DNA from: an uncultured Parvularculaceae bacterium
GTDB lineage: Bacteria > Pseudomonadota > Alphaproteobacteria > Caulobacterales > Parvularculaceae
Assembly (NCBI GenBank): GCA_947259375.1
Contig: CAMYLZ010000032.1
Coordinates: forward strand, 7,501-71,500
Direction: 5' to 3'
DNA length: 64,000 nucleotides
In this document: positions 1 to 7,960 of the stretch, piece by piece
How positions within the stretch are numbered: position 1 is the first letter of the stretch
Layout: the number at the start of each line of letters is the position of its first letter
Notes under the pieces: generated by a model
What the model saw: only the letters and a program-made list of their open reading frames with translations
What the model was told of the DNA's origin: nothing
Databases searched by the model: none
Translations under genes and position numbers: made by a program

Positions 1-5
1 CACGC

Positions 6-803
6 TTAACGAAATGAGCGCGCAAGCCGTTCGAAGAACGGATAGGTCAGCAAGCCGAACAAATAACCGCCCAGATGCGCTTCCCAGGCGATCGACGCAC
101 CGCCCGCGAGCGCGCTTCCGAATAGACCGAAAACCAGGTTCATCGCGATGATGAAACCGGACCAGGTAACCACGCCGCGCGACGTCAGCGGGCTGATCGA
201 CGCATTATCCGGGCCAAACAGCGTCGACCGGTTGAAAGCGAACCGCACCAGCCCGCCAAGCAACCCCGATATCGCGCCGGACGCGCCGACCATCGGCGTG
301 ATTTCATTCGTGTGCATTGCAATAAAGCCGAATGCGCCAACGACGCCGCACAGAAAATAGAAAGACAGGAACAATCCGGCGCGCGAAAACGCATTGAATG
401 AGCCAAGCGCATCGCCCGCCCGCATCCGCCGCGCCACCGGCGCGCCGAACGCCAGCAGCCACAGCATGTTCAACCCCAGATGCAACAGCCCCGCATGAAT
501 GAACATATGCGAAATCAGCGGCGAGAGCATGTTCGTGAGCCCGCCATTGGCCTCCGGCCCCGCAAGCAGGCGCGCGGGCGTCACGGCCCCAATAAGGGCG
601 ATCGTTTCCGCAATCCGCACCGGCAGGAATATCAGGGCTGCGAATATCACAAGATTGGCCGCCGCGATGGCGAGCACAACGCCGGGAACATTGAACAGGC
701 GCTTATTGTCGATGTCGCCGCCCGGCCTGCGCAATATATAGGAAGCACGCTCCGGCGGCGTCTTGCCTGAATATCCGACCATAATCCGCCGCACCTGTAT
801 CAT
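6..803 (-). CDS. Rhomboid family intramembrane serine protease
   Basis: Membrane protease that cleaves transmembrane helices of other proteins within the inner membrane. The 265-residue protein has about six hydrophobic segments. The rhomboid motifs are clear: an HMFIHAGLLHLGLNM segment (about residues 99-113), GASG with the presumed nucleophile Ser175, and AHLGG with the presumed catalytic His243. A short polar N-terminus precedes the first helix at about residue 40. An internal ATG seven codons downstream is an alternative start, because no strong ribosome site is visible for either. It is transcribed away from the PilZ gene. Substrates cannot be inferred from context. Confidence 0.9.
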   Translation of the reverse strand: MIQVRRIMVGYSGKTPPERASYILRRPGGDIDNKRLFNVPGVVLAIAAANLVIFAALIFLPVRIAETIALIGAVTPARLLAGPEANGGLTNMLSPLISHMFIHAGLLHLGLNMLWLLAFGAPVARRMRAGDALGSFNAFSRAGLFLSFYFLCGVVGAFGFIAMHTNEITPMVGASGAISGLLGGLVRFAFNRSTLFGPDNASISPLTSRGVVTWSGFIIAMNLVFGLFGSALAGGASIAWEAHLGGYLFGLLTYPFFERLARSFR

Positions 804-946
804 TCCGGCTCAAAAGGCGCGCCTTGCACAAAATTGCCTGGCGCCCTCGGACCCTCGACATAATGATATGTAAACATCACGCCCTTACTGCGCAAACCTT
901 TGTTCATGAAAGGCGATTATAGTTCGCGCGATTTTCCTATCGCGGG

Positions 947-1654
947 ATGCATATGGTCAAGCACCAAGAAGACAGCAACGCAGCACCCGATCCGGCGCAG
1001 ACTGTCCGGGAAAGCGACGCCGACCGGCGCCGGTTCCAGCGCGTCGATCTTCCGCTGAAAGCGCGCTTCCTGACCGAGGATGGTTGCGAGCGCGCCGGCA
1101 CGGTCACCAATATCTCCGTCGGCGGGGCGATGATCCGCGCGAAATTCCCGCCGGCTTTCGGCCAGGGTGTCATCTTGTATGTCGATCAGGTCGGACGGCT
1201 GGAAGCGAAAGTCGTACGCTCCGACAAGAACAGTTTCGCGGTGACCTATCACAAGCGGCGCGAGAAACACGTCAAACTCGCCGACCAGATCACCGCCGCG
1301 ATGCATCACCGCCGCCGCCGGGGGCCGGACCATCGCACCGGCCCGCGCGTCAAATTCGACAAGCCCGCGACCGTCTATCTCGAAGACGGCCAGTCGCTTG
1401 AATGCGCCATCCTCGATGTTTCGCTAACCGGCGCTTCCATCGAGGTCTCGCCCCGCCCTCCTCTCGGCATGCATCTCATTCTGGGACGAATGACCGCCAA
1501 GGTCGTGCGCCGTCACGATAAAGGCGTCGGCGTCGTCTTTACCGGCGCGGCGGACCGTATGGACGAGATTATCGACAAAACCCGACATGAACCGGACCCG
1601 GCCGCGCCGGATGGTCCGAATATTGCTCCCTCTTTCGGCAGGAAAGGGCGTTAG
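947..1654 (+). CDS. Tandem PilZ-domain protein (probable c-di-GMP receptor)
   Basis: Soluble 235-residue protein with two consecutive PilZ domains. PilZ binds cyclic di-GMP through an RxxxR motif followed by [D/N]xSxxG. Domain 1 (about residues 26-102) has R28xxxR32 and NISVGG at 55-60. Domain 2 (about 128-205) has R130xxxR134 and DVSLTG at 157-162. Both sites therefore look complete, which is less common than one degenerate copy. There is no output domain, so it probably works by protein-protein contact. A second ATG two codons downstream (953) is an alternative start. The next gene in the same direction, a GYF_2 protein, starts 36 bases after its stop and may be cotranscribed. Confidence 0.88.
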   Translation: MHMVKHQEDSNAAPDPAQTVRESDADRRRFQRVDLPLKARFLTEDGCERAGTVTNISVGGAMIRAKFPPAFGQGVILYVDQVGRLEAKVVRSDKNSFAVTYHKRREKHVKLADQITAAMHHRRRRGPDHRTGPRVKFDKPATVYLEDGQSLECAILDVSLTGASIEVSPRPPLGMHLILGRMTAKVVRRHDKGVGVVFTGAADRMDEIIDKTRHEPDPAAPDGPNIAPSFGRKGR

Positions 1655-1690
1655 CGCCAAACCGGCGCGAACCGACTTTGAGGATTTGAC

Positions 1691-2356
1691 ATGCTTGCTG
1701 CCGAAAACTGGTGCATCAAGGTTAAAGACAAGGTGTACGGACCGTACACGAAGGAGCAATTGCTCTCCTTCGCGCGACAGGGCCGGCTGGCGCCCTGGTC
1801 AATTATTTCACCCGCGGGCGGACAGACCTGGCGCGAAGCGCGTTCCGAGCCTGCTTTCGCCGCCTTGTTCGACAGCCAGACGGCCGGCGCGACCCATGCG
1901 AAAGGCCAGCGCGTCCATGATAGCGCTTTCGGCAAGCGTACGGACTGGAATGCGCAAGGCGCGAATGCCGAAGACCACGAACCGGCGACGCCGGCCGACG
2001 GCGGCATTACCGCGCTGGGCCCTGAATTCCGCAAGCGCTATAATCAAAGACGCGCGGCAAACGCTCCGCATACCGCGAATTTCATTATCGTATTCGACGT
2101 AGTGAGCGGCGCCGCCAGCCGCGTTCAGGCGGCGGTCATGAGCCTTGGCCCCGCATTCCGCGTCGCCGAAAACGTATGGAGCGTATCGTGCGAGCTGACC
2201 GCGGTCGGCGTACGCAACGCCATCGCCCCTTATCTGCGCGGCAGCGAGTCGATCTTTGTTATCGACACCACGCGCGGACGCACCTCCTGGCGCAATTATG
2301 CGCCGGAAACCCACGCGAAAATCACCGCCGCTTATTTAACCTCCAGAGTCGCCTAG
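1691..2356 (+). CDS. GYF_2 (DUF4339) domain fused to a Cas2/SinR-like ferredoxin-fold domain
   Basis: A 221-residue soluble protein with two recognisable parts. Residues about 6-58 fit GYF_2/DUF4339: WCIKVKDKVYGPYT, then a Q-x-G-R-L segment and a conserved tryptophan before an acidic end. Such domains usually bind proline-rich or membrane-protein partners. Residues 61-126 are a polar linker. Residues about 129-202 (FIIVFDV, then SLG, NVWSVSC, a TAVGVRNAIAPYL helix, and SIFVIDTTRG with SW) follow the beta-alpha-beta pattern of the small Cas2/SinR-like family. The Cas2-like assignment is from memory of the family pattern and needs a profile search. GAGG lies upstream of the ATG. No CRISPR or toxin partner is nearby. 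Confidence 0.7.
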   Translation: MLAAENWCIKVKDKVYGPYTKEQLLSFARQGRLAPWSIISPAGGQTWREARSEPAFAALFDSQTAGATHAKGQRVHDSAFGKRTDWNAQGANAEDHEPATPADGGITALGPEFRKRYNQRRAANAPHTANFIIVFDVVSGAASRVQAAVMSLGPAFRVAENVWSVSCELTAVGVRNAIAPYLRGSESIFVIDTTRGRTSWRNYAPETHAKITAAYLTSRVA

Positions 2357-2375
2357 TTCGGCCCGTCTGTCATTA

Positions 2376-2403
2376 AGGCTTGCGAATTTTTTCTGACAAG
2401 CCT
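2376..2403. repeat. Inverted repeat after the GYF_2 gene
   Basis: AGGCTTG and CAAGCCT form a seven-base-pair stem around a 14-base T-rich loop, 20 bases after the stop codon. The T-run lies inside the loop rather than after the stem, so it is at best a weak or atypical terminator. Confidence 0.3.
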
Positions 2404-2435
2404 GATTGGCCTCGCGCTCGCGCCCGCAATCGCTG

Positions 2436-2441
2436 TATAGT
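2436..2441 (+). promoter_or_regulatory. Possible -10 element ahead of phoH
   Basis: TATAGT matches the sigma-70 -10 consensus at five of six bases and sits in the 273-base gap between the GYF_2 gene and phoH. No good -35 box lies 16-18 bases upstream, so this is only a candidate. The rest of the gap holds no gene that I can support. Confidence 0.2.
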
Positions 2442-2629
2442 CATTCCGGTGACTGATTCGCGAAAAGCCTTTTAATAAGGAGCAGCGGGCGTCGGAATGC
2501 ACTGTAGCGGTTTATGTGACGGTGTTCCTTGCGCAGATGATGCGCCCCATCCGATGCATGACCGGCCGTCTTTCGCCTGCCTCCCCGATCAGCGCCAGCT
2601 TCTCATTTCATTGGTTACTGGAGGCGTAA

Positions 2630-3400
2630 ATGGCCAAACGTACGGCGCGCCGCGCGGCGCGGCGCATGCAGGAGCATGCGCATTATGATGAAGACTCAAA
2701 TGTAAGGCGTTTATTCGACGAGCCGCAATGGTCTCCTCTGGATAACACAAAATACAAAAGCGATAACCACGAACAAAAATATCGCAAAAACATCCGCGCA
2801 CAGAACGACACGCAGCAAAAGATGCTCGACGCGATTGACGAGCGCCCGCTGGTTTTCGCGGTCGGCGCCGCAGGCACCGGCAAAACCTATCTCGCCATCG
2901 CCAAGGCGGTCGAAGCCCTTGATTCGGGCGCGGTGCGCCGCATCATCCTGTCGCGCCCGGCGGTCGAGGCCGGCGAAAGCCTCGGCTATTTGCCCGGCGA
3001 CATGGAGGAAAAGCTCTCGCCCTATCTGCGCCCGCTTTACGATGCGCTGTGCGACCGGCTGTCGTCGAAGCGCCTCAAGGCGCTGATGGCCGAAGGCGTC
3101 ATCGAGATCGCGCCGATCGCCTTCATGCGCGGGCGCACGCTCAACAACGCCTATATCGTCATCGACGAAGCGCAGAATTGCACCTATGGGCAATTGAAGA
3201 TGCTGCTGACGCGGCTCGGGTGGAATTCGTCCATGGTGGTCACCGGCGATCCCGAACAGTCGGACCTTTTGCCCGGCCTTTCCGGGCTCTCCGACGTGGT
3301 CGGCAAGCTGGAAGGCTTCGACAATGTCGGCGCCGTGCGCTTCAGCCGCCAGGACGTGGTGCGGCACCCGCTGGTGGCGGAGATGATCGACGTCCTTTAA
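2630..3400 (+). CDS. phoH: PhoH family P-loop ATPase
   Basis: Cytoplasmic ATPase of the PhoH family, which is associated with RNA metabolism and stress; the exact role is poorly known. At 256 residues it has the Walker A motif GAAGTGKT (79-86), a Walker B-type VIDEAQN near residue 175, and a TGDPEQSDLLPG segment typical of PhoH. There is no KH domain, and the basic N-terminal extension (about residues 1-60) is unlike the longer YbeZ form. That extension is encoded by visibly more AT-rich DNA than the core. GGAGG six bases before the ATG fixes the start. A strong hairpin and then an unknown membrane protein gene follow. Confidence 0.9.
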   Translation: MAKRTARRAARRMQEHAHYDEDSNVRRLFDEPQWSPLDNTKYKSDNHEQKYRKNIRAQNDTQQKMLDAIDERPLVFAVGAAGTGKTYLAIAKAVEALDSGAVRRIILSRPAVEAGESLGYLPGDMEEKLSPYLRPLYDALCDRLSSKRLKALMAEGVIEIAPIAFMRGRTLNNAYIVIDEAQNCTYGQLKMLLTRLGWNSSMVVTGDPEQSDLLPGLSGLSDVVGKLEGFDNVGAVRFSRQDVVRHPLVAEMIDVL

Positions 3401-3421
3401 CAATCGCCGGGGCGGAGCCCT

Positions 3422-3455
3422 CGCCAGCGCCGGGATTTGCGCCCGTGCGCTGGCG
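3422..3455. repeat. Perfect 9-bp inverted repeat after phoH
   Basis: CGCCAGCGC and GCGCTGGCG pair perfectly around a 16-base loop, within the 100-base gap after phoH. No T-run follows, so it may be a Rho-type or mRNA-stabilising hairpin rather than an intrinsic terminator. Confidence 0.45.
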
Positions 3456-3500
3456 TGGTAATGACGACAGCTCCGCTGGTGACGCGAATAGAGGACGCAG

Positions 3501-4262
3501 ATGAGTAACGGCTACGGGTTCGGCGGCGAAGAAATCAAACAGGAATCGAGCTGGCGCTATCCGCTGGGTATCTTCATGGCGACGCTCGTCCTGTGCGCGA
3601 TCTTTCTCTATTACTATGTGGGCCCGAGCGTTGAGGATTTTTCCGGCAATACGCCGAGCCCCGCCATTACCGAAGAGCAAGTGCGGGTCGAGATCGGCGG
3701 CATGATTTTCAGCCCGCAGGCCAATTACACCGTTTATCCCCGCGCCCGGCGCGGCGGCGCCCGCGACGAGGTGGTGCTTTACGCCCTGTGGCCGACAATG
3801 AATGGCTACAGCCCGGCGCAGCGGCGCGAATTCATCGAGAACGAGCCTGACACGAGGCGCATCGATATCGTCATATCAAAACGCAGCTCGGCCTTTACCG
3901 AGGAGCAGCGGATCGAGCGGCTCTATCTGCCTGAAACGATCGATTCGCGCGGCGTCAGGACGCCTTATCAACTCACCAAATTTACCTTCAAGGAACAGCG
4001 CGCCAATGTGCCGACCAATGGCTATTCCAATACCGAGCTGTTTGTCGGAGCCGATGAGAGCGAACGGGCGGCGGCGATTTTCTGCTTCAAGGAAGTCGAG
4101 GAAGTGCGCAGTCCCGATTGCTGGCGCGAATATGAATATAACGACACGGTCGAGGTCAGCTATCGCTTCAAGCGGCCTTATTTGCCGGAATGGCGCGCCC
4201 TCGACGCCGCGGTCCAGCAATTCGTCGCCCGCCTCGACGAATCGGGCGCGCGCCGCGAGTAA
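3501..4262 (+). CDS. Uncharacterised single-pass membrane protein
   Basis: I do not recognise this 253-residue protein. It has a short polar N-terminus, one hydrophobic helix (about residues 18-40, YPLGIFMATLVLCAIFLYYY), and a large extracytoplasmic domain of about 200 residues with many aromatic and charged residues. Two cysteines about a dozen residues apart (in IFCFKEVEEVRSPDCW) could form a disulfide in the periplasm. GAGG lies ahead of the ATG. It converges with the next gene, and only 24 bases separate the two stop codons. No functional inference is justified beyond an inner-membrane-anchored periplasmic protein. Confidence 0.75.
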   Translation: MSNGYGFGGEEIKQESSWRYPLGIFMATLVLCAIFLYYYVGPSVEDFSGNTPSPAITEEQVRVEIGGMIFSPQANYTVYPRARRGGARDEVVLYALWPTMNGYSPAQRREFIENEPDTRRIDIVISKRSSAFTEEQRIERLYLPETIDSRGVRTPYQLTKFTFKEQRANVPTNGYSNTELFVGADESERAAAIFCFKEVEEVRSPDCWREYEYNDTVEVSYRFKRPYLPEWRALDAAVQQFVARLDESGARRE

Positions 4263-4286
4263 GGCCCCCCGCCCGGCCGCTTTCTC

Positions 4287-5705
4287 TTAATAATGCTGCA
4301 TCCGGGCGCTCAGGGCGACCATCAAGACCGGCGCAAGCAACAGCCCAAAGCTCGACAAAACGGCGAAATAGCCCGCCGCCTCGACGCCCGCCGGCCAGTC
4401 GAACGCAAAAGCCGCGACCACCAGCGAAGCCGCGCCCGCACCGAGCGCCGCGAGGAAACGGCGCAGCCCGTCGCACATGGCGTTCTGGGCGATATCGCGG
4501 GCGTTGCGCCAGACATCCCCGGCATTTCGCCAGCTCACCGTTAATTGCGAAAACGCCAGCGCCGCCAAGGTCAGCGCCGCGAAGCGGTCGCCAAGGCCGG
4601 GCAGCGCCAGTCCCAGCGCGCCATAAAGATATTGCGCATAGACCGAGGCGACGAACAAAAGCGCGAGGATCAGCACCGTCGCGCGAACCGAAACAAAAGC
4701 GACCGCCGATGCCGCCAGCATCATCATCAAAAAGGCGGCGAGACTGGGAAGCGATTGGATGCCGGCCTCGAATAGCGCGATGACGACGATGACGCCGGCG
4801 ATTGCGCTCGCCGCCAATGCGGAGGTCGATGGCAGGCGCCGCCGCATCGGGCGCCACATCTTGGCGAAACGTTGCCGGCGGCGGTTTTCATCGACAGCGG
4901 TTTGCTCGCTCGGCCGCACCAGCGCGAGCCCGCCCGCGACGGCGACAAGCGATGAAATGGAGGCGAATAGCGCCACCAGCGCAGCGGCGATGACGGTCTG
5001 CGCATCCGCAACGCCGAGATTGTCGTGATAGGAAACGATCCCCGCATAGGATGCGCAGGCAAGCGCGCAAAAAACCGCCGGCGCCAGCGCCGCATGTCCT
5101 GCCGCTGCCGCCGCCGCGCGCAGCCCCGCGCCTTTGGCGAAATGCTGCGCAAAATCCGCGCCGACGCCAAAGCCGGCAATGACGCCCCCCGCAAGCGCAA
5201 TCGCCGCCGTCGCCGCGCTTAATGGGGCGAGCAGAACATTCTGCAGACTGAAATAACCGATGCCGCCAATGACGCCGATCAGCGCCGCAACCGGCGCCAG
5301 CACGCCAAGGCGCAGCGCGTTGCGGGTCAAGGGCGCGAGCGCCGTGAAAAACGCGAACAGGCCGACCCCTGCGCCGGTGACGCCGCGCGGCAAGCTCACC
5401 AGCCCGGCCCCAAGCGCGCCGAATGCGACAAGGCTCGCCCCCGCGCCCGCAAGCGCCGCCAGCACCAGGAACAAACCCCGTCGCCAGGCGCGCTCTGGCG
5501 TAAAGGCCGAAAGCGCCGCCGGCGCGGCAATCGCCGCCGCCGCGCCCAGCGCGAAACGGGTCATGACATTGCTGGTTTCAGGATGCGCGTCATTACGAAT
5601 GGCGATAACGCAGATAACGGCGGCGGCCAGCGACAGGACCCCGGTCGTCAAGACCGGGCGTTCAGTCGAAAGCTTTCCCAAGAACCCGGAGGGCGCGCCC
5701 GGCAA
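4287..5705 (-). CDS. Uncharacterised polytopic membrane protein
   Basis: A 472-residue, very alanine-rich integral membrane protein with roughly 11-13 hydrophobic stretches. A charged cytoplasmic loop near the middle (ENRRRQRFAKMWRPMRRR, about residues 275-292) splits it into two halves. The layout resembles a permease, but I can name no transporter signature. It starts 11 bases after the stop of a DUF3126 gene on the same strand, so the two probably form a transcription unit. Confidence 0.7.
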   Translation of the reverse strand: MPGAPSGFLGKLSTERPVLTTGVLSLAAAVICVIAIRNDAHPETSNVMTRFALGAAAAIAAPAALSAFTPERAWRRGLFLVLAALAGAGASLVAFGALGAGLVSLPRGVTGAGVGLFAFFTALAPLTRNALRLGVLAPVAALIGVIGGIGYFSLQNVLLAPLSAATAAIALAGGVIAGFGVGADFAQHFAKGAGLRAAAAAAGHAALAPAVFCALACASYAGIVSYHDNLGVADAQTVIAAALVALFASISSLVAVAGGLALVRPSEQTAVDENRRRQRFAKMWRPMRRRLPSTSALAASAIAGVIVVIALFEAGIQSLPSLAAFLMMMLAASAVAFVSVRATVLILALLFVASVYAQYLYGALGLALPGLGDRFAALTLAALAFSQLTVSWRNAGDVWRNARDIAQNAMCDGLRRFLAALGAGAASLVVAAFAFDWPAGVEAAGYFAVLSSFGLLLAPVLMVALSARMQHY

Positions 5706-5716
5706 TGCTCACCTCT

Positions 5717-5941
5717 TCAACTGGCCGGCTCTGCCGGAAGATCAATTTCAAGAATCGCCATGTTGAAGTCGTAGGACACTTCGCCATCCTCGTCATCGCG
5801 GAAGATCACGCCGATAAATTCATCGCCAAGGTAAACCTCGGCGGAATCGTCCTTGTTCGGCCGGCCCCGAACCGCAAGGTTCGGCACGGAGAACTTGGTC
5901 CGCAAATACTGCTGCAGGCGTGCAATTTCGCTCGAATTCAT
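5717..5941 (-). CDS. DUF3126 family protein
   Basis: Small acidic protein of 74 residues (MNSSEIARLQQYLRTKF at the N-terminus, then VYLGDEFIGVIFRDDEDGE). It fits the DUF3126 family, known almost only from alphaproteobacteria and without assigned function. The reading frame stays open upstream, but the ATG at 5941 gives the usual family length. It lies just upstream of the polytopic membrane protein and diverges from the copper-chaperone gene, with a 97-base gap between them. Confidence 0.85.
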   Translation of the reverse strand: MNSSEIARLQQYLRTKFSVPNLAVRGRPNKDDSAEVYLGDEFIGVIFRDDEDGEVSYDFNMAILEIDLPAEPAS

Positions 5942-6038
5942 TACGCTCTTGTCCTTTACCTGAGCCCGTCTTAACCAGTTCCGCAGCGGGCGCCAACCGG
6001 CTGCGCCCCCTGGATTTTTCCCAAACGAGGCCCTGCCC

Positions 6039-6533
6039 ATGCGAAAATCGACCGCCGCCGCCGCCCTCGCCGCGTTTCTGGCCGGCGCTTGCTCCGAACC
6101 TGCGCCGCCCGAACCGGCCGGAAGCATGTCCGCCGCCGAGGAATGCGCCGGCGACGGCATTATCGCGAGCAATGCCTGGATCCGCGCCACGCGGCCCGGC
6201 CGCGACGTTACCGCCGCCTATGTTCGTCTGTGCAATGGCGGCGATTTGGCGGACCGGCTGGTCGGCGCCGACTTTGACGGTGCGCAGGCGGTTGAAATCC
6301 ATATATCGAGCGTCGATGCAAACGGCGTCGCCCGCATGCGCCCGGTTGAAGGCGGGCTCGACCTGCCGGCGGGCGCCGCGACCGCGCTTGCCCCCGGCGG
6401 CGCGCATATCATGCTGATCGGGCTTACGTCGCCCCTCGCCGCCGGCGGCGAGGCGACGCTCACCTTGCGGTTTGAAACGGCCGCGCCGATGACGTTCGCC
6501 ATTCCGGTGCACGAGGGCCACGCCGGTCATTAG
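6039..6533 (+). CDS. PCu(A)C-type copper chaperone, lipoprotein
   Basis: Periplasmic copper-binding protein. The family delivers Cu(I) to cytochrome oxidase CuA/CuB sites. The 164-residue protein starts with a lipoprotein signal (lipobox LAGAC, Cys18), so it is probably membrane-tethered. The copper motif is present as H88, M100, H123 and M125, matching the H(M)x10Mx21HxM pattern except that Ile replaces the optional first Met. The C-terminus ends HEGHAGH, which may add metal ligands. No Sco or cytochrome oxidase gene is in the window, so the partner lies elsewhere. Confidence 0.9.
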   Translation: MRKSTAAAALAAFLAGACSEPAPPEPAGSMSAAEECAGDGIIASNAWIRATRPGRDVTAAYVRLCNGGDLADRLVGADFDGAQAVEIHISSVDANGVARMRPVEGGLDLPAGAATALAPGGAHIMLIGLTSPLAAGGEATLTLRFETAAPMTFAIPVHEGHAGH

Positions 6534-6537
6534 CGCC

Positions 6538-7740
6538 TTACTCAATCCGGTTGCGGTCGCGGAAAGTGACGATCTGCAATTTGTCCTCGCCCACATGATC
6601 GCGAATGGTGGCGTCGAGACCGACAATGTCGAACCGGCTCCATTCATGTGATTCAATGACCTGGAACATCACCGCGCTCGCCCGCCGCATAATCGCGCCC
6701 GCAAGCACGATATAAAGGAGCGCAGCCGCCGCGAAGGCGCCCAGCCATGGCGCCGGCGCGCCTTGCAGCGCCATGACGGCGAGCATCGCCCCGGCGAAAA
6801 TAAGCGTCGCCGTCACCCCGCCCGCCCAGTAAAGCGTCGTATTGCGGCGGACCTGATAGAATTTGTTGCGCAGCGCCAGCTCGCACAGGAACAGCCGCAT
6901 GGCGAACCAGTGATAGGCGAGCGTCCAGGCGCCCGCCTCTTCTTTCAGCTCCTCGCGCTGGCTCATGCGCTTATCGCGCTCGACATTCAGCGCTCGGCGC
7001 TTGGCCACCTGGAAGTTGTTGTTGATGCGTGCGAATTTCGACGTGATGTAATTGTCGAGATTCATCAGATTGCGCTGCTGCACGACCTTGTAAGGCCAAC
7101 TGAAGATAAAGAACGCAAGCAGCGCGCCGGCCAGCGCCGCCGCGCCGAACAGAACCGCGGGCGCCGGGGCCAACCCGCCCGCCGCCTCTCGGACCCCCGC
7201 GCCGTTTTCAGCAAAGAGCGCGGCAAAGGCGGCGCCGAACACCACCAAAAACACGCCCGGTATCCAGTAAAGCGACATGCGCCGCGTATTGGCGTTGAGC
7301 GTGCGCCGAAACAGGGTCGAGACATCAAGAAAGCGGCGGTCGATACTGCCTTTGTCAAAACCGAGCGCGGCGTTCAGATAATCCTGCTCGACCTCTTCAT
7401 AAAAGAAATCGCCACGTGCGAATAACGGAAAGCCAAAACGGTAAAACCCTTTGGCGCTTTGCGCATATTCGCTCGCCTGTTCGAGCGTCAGTTCGGATGC
7501 GGAGCGTTCCGTCAGGCGCGGGCGCGGCAATTGGGTGAACAGCACCGTCTCGATCCCTGCCGGCGGCTCTTCCTTATATTCCTCTTCCAGAAGATCGACC
7601 GCCGCCGCGCTCGCCACCGCTGCGCCGCCGGCCTGCGCCGCTGTCCGGGCTGAAGCACGCGCATCGCGCCCCGCCCCGCGCAACAGCTGGCCAATGGCGC
7701 GAAACGGCGCGGTCAATATTGTCAAAAAACGCCCCAGCAA
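6538..7740 (-). CDS. Uncharacterised membrane protein with about four TM helices
   Basis: A 400-residue protein I do not recognise. The N-terminal third is soluble and contains alanine-rich and acidic stretches. Two hydrophobic pairs follow (about residues 155-220 and 305-350), separated by a charged, probably helical cytoplasmic region (KFARINNNFQVAKRRALNVE). The C-terminal about 50 residues are soluble. It converges with the copper-chaperone gene, with only four bases between the stop codons. It is divergent from the ABC-F gene. Confidence 0.7.
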   Translation of the reverse strand: MLGRFLTILTAPFRAIGQLLRGAGRDARASARTAAQAGGAAVASAAAVDLLEEEYKEEPPAGIETVLFTQLPRPRLTERSASELTLEQASEYAQSAKGFYRFGFPLFARGDFFYEEVEQDYLNAALGFDKGSIDRRFLDVSTLFRRTLNANTRRMSLYWIPGVFLVVFGAAFAALFAENGAGVREAAGGLAPAPAVLFGAAALAGALLAFFIFSWPYKVVQQRNLMNLDNYITSKFARINNNFQVAKRRALNVERDKRMSQREELKEEAGAWTLAYHWFAMRLFLCELALRNKFYQVRRNTTLYWAGGVTATLIFAGAMLAVMALQGAPAPWLGAFAAAALLYIVLAGAIMRRASAVMFQVIESHEWSRFDIVGLDATIRDHVGEDKLQIVTFRDRNRIE

Positions 7741-7960
7741 GATCGCCCCTCCTCTTTTTCATAGAGTTGGCGATTACTTTCGTTAATTCAATATCCCCAT
7801 GAAAACATTCACAATTCTTTCGTATTTTGCTGGACATGCGGCAACTGCATTTTGAACAACGCATAAAATGTTCAGCGCTTTGCCCGCGCTCAAACCGCCC
7901 GCGCATTTTCCCCGAAAACCGGTTTTGCACTTTTCGCAAGGCGCTCTAAAAGCCCGCCTC

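Noticed and set aside
2497-2688. Small open frame between the GYF_2 gene and phoH
   Set aside because: No ribosome site or conserved features, and it overlaps the well-supported phoH start.
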